Source: Actinostola sp. cb2023
Taxonomy: Eukaryota > Cnidaria > Anthozoa > Actiniaria > Actinostolidae
DNA length: 64,000 nucleotides
Assembly: GCA_033675265.1 (NCBI GenBank)
Contig: JAUJYZ010001594.1
Location: forward strand, 339,501-403,500
Reading direction: 5' to 3'
The notes under the pieces were generated by a model. It searched no databases and had not been told where the DNA came from. It saw nothing but the letters and a program-made list of their open reading frames with translations. Position 1 is the stretch's first letter. Each line of letters begins with the position of its first letter. This document shows, piece by piece, positions 38,223-64,000 of the stretch. The position numbers and the translations under genes were made by a program.

Positions 38223-41200
38223 TTATTTCTTCTTGCTCTTTAGCTGTTCCTTGGCAACATGGGCGGTGGCTTGCTGTGCCGAGGCTTGAGCTGCGTTCAA
38301 TGCTGCTTTCTGTTTGGCAAACAAGTTGATTTCTTCCTCCTGTAACATTCAGAATACACAAATCTTACCATTATACTGACAGGTACAAAGAAAACAGATA
38401 ACTCGCGAATCCTTTTTTACTTTGGTTTGCGCGTTTTTCGTTGAAGTACATAAGAAATCCGTCAACATCTTGAACCATTGTACATAATATTGCCAAAACC
38501 TTTTTGTGACAGTATCTTGTCGTTTATGTTTCTAGTGTGTCTTCTAATATCTTTTGTAGCTTGCTGCGATTCTCTAGAAGCGATTTTTATGAACGTTTTC
38601 TGTGAGTTTGTTTTCTAGTATACAATAGCTGCACCATATTAAATGCAAACAACCAAATATGGAGTACGTGTAGTGAAGACAAAAATTGGTTACGTCAGTT
38701 GTGAGATTCTTCATACACAGAGACAAACCCTAAAGTGTACTTACAAGCATTTTGCGTTTTTCTTCAATCTTTTTCTTTTCGTCTGACTGTACTCTCTTGA
38801 GGTGATCAAACTTGGCATGCAGCTATGGCAACAACATGGAATATCATACATGTAAATATTCTAGTTCCTTGGCAGTTTGTCTCTCTCTCTCTCTCTCTAC
38901 TCCAACACACACCAATCTCACCTCCTGCTCCGACATCTTTAGCTCACTCTCCTTATCCTTGACTTTCTGTACAAATCTATGCCTCATTTTCTCCTCTCTT
39001 TCCTGGAATTCTTGCATGTAGTCTTTTCTACGCAGCTCATAAGTCTCTTGCAGGCTGTGCGACTGGTTGTTTTCATCCCCATCACTGAAGCCCATTTCTT
39101 CCAGTTTGTTCTGTCTGTACAACTCAAAGTGTGAAGAGTGCGTCTTGTCGATAAGAGCTTGCATGTTGGTCCTACAAAATAACGTTTGACTAAGTTTAGC
39201 ATAGTCTCCATTATAACATTGATGACAAAGGCCTACATGTACAAAGGAGATTATCCAAATTTGTTGTTTCAGAAAATCACTTGTCTGTCCCATACATTGT
39301 ATGTCTTCTACGGTTACAGTTGCTTCTGTGCTTCGAGGTGAAAGCCTTTCAACATTCAAAACGTTTACATATACTTGTACTACAGTACATTGCAGTTTAG
39401 TCCTGACACTGTCATACCTGATCAGCATTTCTCGCAGCTTCACAAAATCACAATGATTTTCATTTTTCAACTACAAATAAAACAAAGATATTCATAAAAC
39501 TACTAAAAGTTAAATAGCTTTACATGTAATGGTACACATGTAGTTCGATTCTAACCTTCTACTGTTCCCCAAGGATAAACACGAGCTCTGACTTTTTGTT
39601 TATTGAGAACCACTTCATCTCGACTACCAACCACAGCAAAAGGAATCTCTGTCTATTGAACAAACAAAATAAATAATATGTATTATAACAATGATCACTT
39701 TCAACAGGGCTGTCTAATGACTGGGTATTTGAGCTGAATAGCCAGCTAAATGTAGCTTCTTCCTTGATTATTCATAATAAAGTCAACTCTCACATTGCGG
39801 AAACCCTGCCATTATGGACACCTCATTATTATGGACAAGACACGGATACCCAATTGGCTAAATGTTACTGACAGAGTTTATTCAAAATAACTCCCACTAT
39901 TGTGTACTCTTATTATCAGTTGACAGCACTGACAGTAGCTGTATTTCTGTAATCAGTGCTTTCCAATAATAATAATTAGTCCTTCCAAGGCCAAGTGGCC
40001 CATGTGGCTGGTCCATAACTCTAGTTTCTGTAGCATGAAGTGACTAGGAGTATATGCTACTCCCCCTGGACTGGATGCTCGTCAATCACAGGTTAACCCC
40101 CAGTGTTTAGTTATGTACAGTAGATTACTCTGACAAGTCACCAATACCCATTTACTGTATATAATATACACCTGGGCAGAGTGAGGCAATGTAATTTAAA
40201 GTAAAGTGAAAGTATGTATCTTGCTCAAGGACTCAATATGATATCCCTAGCAAGGGAATGAACTCAGGTCTGTCAACCTGAGTCTGATGCACTAACAACT
40301 AGACCATAATAAATAAAAGTTGGCTACAAATCAAAGTCTTTGAGCATGATACACCAACTTACATTCATAGCATTATTCATCTCGGCAACTGTTTCATCAT
40401 CAGTAGGGAATTTATAAATCTCTACTCCATTGCTTTCCAATTCTTCCATGATCTTTTATAAACAAAACAAGAACAAATAATGAAGTTATCAACAAAACAA
40501 TATTCACAATAACCACTAAAGTGTTACCTTGTTTTTGAAATGTATTAGTTCAGCTCTGGCAATAGTGTCAGATTTGGCAATAACTGGAATGATGTTGACC
40601 TGAACAAAAGAAAAAAGAGTGCAATACCCATACATGCCTAGCACAATAACACAATGAAAGAGCATGTACATGTACGTAGGAAATATCATGTGATTGTGGA
40701 TGTACATAAACAAATAGACCCTTTGTTTAGTGATACCAAACAATGGTGACAAGCTAAAGTTGGTATTTCTGGGCATTAGGGAATGTAAGTGACAGTTTGG
40801 TTGTCACTGATTTTGGTAAAAAAGTACTGTATTCAATAAAATAGGGCATTAATAAAATAGTATTAAAAACAGTTACAATACAATACAATACAATAACTTT
40901 AACTAATAACGCCAACCTGGAACCATTGTCTGTTGTCAGTTACATGTCATATGTTAGTTTTATACACATGTACATGTATGTACCCGTACAGTACATGTAC
41001 ATGTATCTTGGTAAAAGTTACCTTTTTGTCTAGTTTCTTCATGCACATTAGGTCAAGAGACTTTAGACTGTAAATAAATAAATAAACATTCTATAAACTG
41101 GAACATTCTATACTACAGTATCTATTTATTACAGTTTTCTCCATGATATACAAGATAAATATACAATTATAAATAAATATGATCTACATGTATCATTGCT

Positions 41201-42820
41201 ATGGTTACACTACACTATGTACAGTATATATGGTAACTTAACTGAGGGACAATATGACAAATAATTTATTGTGGTGTAAATGATCTAGTGTAACCACAGT
41301 ACAGTCTAGCTTCTAGTATGTACAATGTATACAATATAAAAGAATATATCCAGTAGCTTACGAGTGTCCTGTGGGAGAGATAAAGTATAAACATGCATGT
41401 ACTCTTGTGTCACTGAAAGTGCTCATGGCTCTTCTGATCTTCATCTCTGTGTGCAAGTAGGTCTCAAACTGTTGGTCGATGTAATCTATGATAGGGACAT
41501 GGCTGAAAATTAAAATAGTAGTAAATTAAAATACTTCAAAATACTTTGATTTTGGAATAAAAATTCCAAGTAATACAAATGTACTTTTGCACCAGTATCT
41601 CAAAATGAGAATAAAAAATAAATAAAATAAATAAAAAACACTGAACTACTCTAAATTAACCATGCTGATTATTGTACACTGATGTACAAGCATACCTGTT
41701 GTCTTTGTTGATTTGGTCACCATATCCCACAGTATCAACAACAGTCAGTTTTAGCCTAACATTACTTTCCTTTAGATCTGCAAAAATAATAAAATGGGAA
41801 AACGGAACAATTCCTTGTCAACAGAGAAAATAACCCAATACAGAAATGATATGTAAAGTATATATTCAAGTCTACATTGCATTAAGTATAACCATGAGTA
41901 TCCTTACTGTAGCTGTGGTGCTCAATCTGGACCCCTGGCAGATGATGGGAGTGAGGTTCACCTAAACACACATTTACACATTGTCAATGAATTCACAACC
42001 TCATCAAAGTTTAAACAAAATTATTCACAAAACAAAAACATTACTGATAGAATCAACGTTTGCAACTTTTTGTATACTATTTGCTAGAAATATTGATTTT
42101 ATTTATTTTTTAATCGAGAAAAATGCTCAAGTCAAAATTGTACAATGTTTTTTTTACAGTAGAGTACAACATTTATAGACTTTCAATTTAATTGAATGCT
42201 ACATGTGTCCACCTGTTGCGCGCGAAACTCGTGGTGTTGAATTTTGTATTCAAAATTAGTAAAAGGGAAAACGGGGAAACGCCTTTCATTCATTTCAAAC
42301 AAACTACATTCAAACGTTGCATTTCTACACAGATTTACGAGTACAAAATCACGATTTCAATTGCATAACAGTAATACCTTCAAATGAGGTCTTGAACAAG
42401 CAATCCATCAACGTAGACTTTCCGATGCCGGTTTCTCCTATAAATATGCAAAAGTGAGTCCTTTTCAATCGACATTCAGTTTGAACGGAAATAGATACAT
42501 ACTTTACACATCTCTCGTGTTCCGTCATCTCTCAACCACAAATCATTACATACAAAAACCTGCGTGTAATTTACTGATAACTTGCTCACCTATACATAAA
42601 ATGTTGAAGGCAAAACCTCGATTTACAGATTTGTTTACAAGCTGATCTGGTAAACTGTCAAAACCAACATGACCCGCCAAACGTAGCTGACGTCCGTCCG
42701 CACCCTAAAAAAGCAAGATAAAATACCATAAAACAACATTGTACTGTCAAATAAACCACCATTTATAACCGCGTTGGGGCTTACCAGTGTTCTACAATAG
42801 TCAATGACGGCAGCAGACAT
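38223..42820 (-). CDS. SEPTIN6: Septin GTPase, SEPTIN6/8/10/11 group
   Basis: Filament-forming cytoskeletal GTPase. Fourteen exons (minus): 42820-42785, 42704-42590, 42437-42378, 41961-41908, 41777-41696, 41502-41362, 41067-41022, 40599-40528, 40452-40363, 39652-39556, 39470-39418, 39171-38922, 38822-38745 and 38339-38223. Septin signature GHVGFDSLP (about 23-31), P loop GETGIGKS (51-58), switch DTVGYG (103-108), AKSD (186-189), then PFAVVGS and YPWGT. A Lys/Glu-rich coiled coil with LEEMGF and LQETYE follows, as in the SEPTIN6 group, ending KSKKK. About 429 residues, close to vertebrate SEPTIN6. The total is 1291 nt, one too many: the exon 39470-39418 has an AAAAA run (39464-39468) where four As would keep the frame with GTVE before and ENHCDF after. 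First exon start: ATG at 42818-42820 with in-frame donor. Confidence 0.95.
39965..40312 (-). repeat. tRNA-derived SINE in a septin intron
   Basis: On the minus strand: A box TGGTCTAGTTGTTAGTGC (about 40289-40307), B box-like GAGTTCATTCCC (about 40254-40265), a body with TTGAGCAAGATAC and AATGGGTA, and an ATT-repeat tail at 39966-39975. Lies within intron 39653-40362. Confidence 0.7.
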
Positions 42821-43100
42821 GATTTGAAGCCCTAAATTTACGATCAAATGCGAGTAAAATCCTCACAGTTATCCACAATAAAGGAATGTCACAATGTATA
42901 TGAGCCTGTAATCATATGTTCAGCGGCGTGATACTGAGCCCCTGAACATCAACTTCCGGTGGACAGCGGTTTTTACCATTACTCTCCCTAGTCTCGCTCG
43001 GTAAGTCGAAGGAGTTTCTAATGTTGTTGATTGCTGAGAGACATTGAGCGATTGGCAAAGGAAAAACATGATCTTTTAGGCGCTAATTTAGCAAGACATA
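42821..43100. promoter_or_regulatory. Bidirectional promoter between septin and MICU2
   Basis: The two start codons are 280 bp apart on opposite strands, so both 5' UTRs and promoters must lie here. ACTTCCGGT at about 42951-42959 fits an ETS-family site, common in TATA-less housekeeping promoters. No TATA box is evident. Co-regulation is an inference. Confidence 0.5.
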
Positions 43101-63966
<20,866 letters not shown>

Positions 63967-64000
63967 TCGGACACACAGCAGACTGTACGGTATTATGGAC

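Overview
The window is animal nuclear DNA. It has intron-rich genes with GT-AG introns (plus one U12-type AT-AC intron), about 60% A+T, intronless class A GPCR genes, and a very high load of short inverted-repeat transposons, minisatellites and satellite DNA. The proteins (a neurobeachin/LRBA-type BEACH protein, a SEPTIN6-group septin, a MICU2-type EF-hand protein, a melatonin-receptor-like GPCR with an NRY motif, and a transposon protein with a Cys-rich tail) together suggest a cnidarian, probably an anthozoan. The phylum is inferred.

Layout. 1-9107 (+): 3' part of an NBEA/LRBA gene, nine exons coding the end of the BEACH domain and the WD40 repeats, preceded by about 38 tandem copies of a 90-bp unit that carries a 33-nt exon. 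9108-15840: repeats and DNA transposons, including a ~3.7-kb long-TIR element with a decayed protein and two TTAA-flanked elements. 15840-35060: about 100 copies of a 183-bp satellite, with diverged edges and a homogenised core, interrupted once by a TIR element. 35061-38222: foldback elements, perfect palindromes and a tRNA-like segment. 38223-42820 (-): a complete 14-exon septin gene with one apparent 1-nt frameshift. 43101-63966 (+): a complete 13-exon MICU2-like gene, head to head with the septin gene across a 280-bp gap. Its 10.65-kb tenth intron contains two intronless GPCR genes, one on each strand.

The most unusual theme is that tandem repeats have grown out of exon edges at least five times in two unrelated genes: a whole microexon with both splice sites (1-3480), a 3' splice site plus exon start (3705-4190), the last codons plus the stop (9081-9483), an exon end plus 5' splice site (49349-50612), and a two-copy 3' splice site plus exon start (63232-63393). 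Each array multiplies splice sites or a reading-frame end next to a working exon. The microexon array could add 11 residues per included copy to the BEACH domain protein.

The genes have unrelated jobs: vesicle trafficking scaffold, cytoskeletal GTPase, mitochondrial calcium uptake gate, and two receptors. Only the septin/MICU2 pair (shared promoter region) and the two receptors (nested in a MICU2 intron) are physically linked in a way that could affect their expression.
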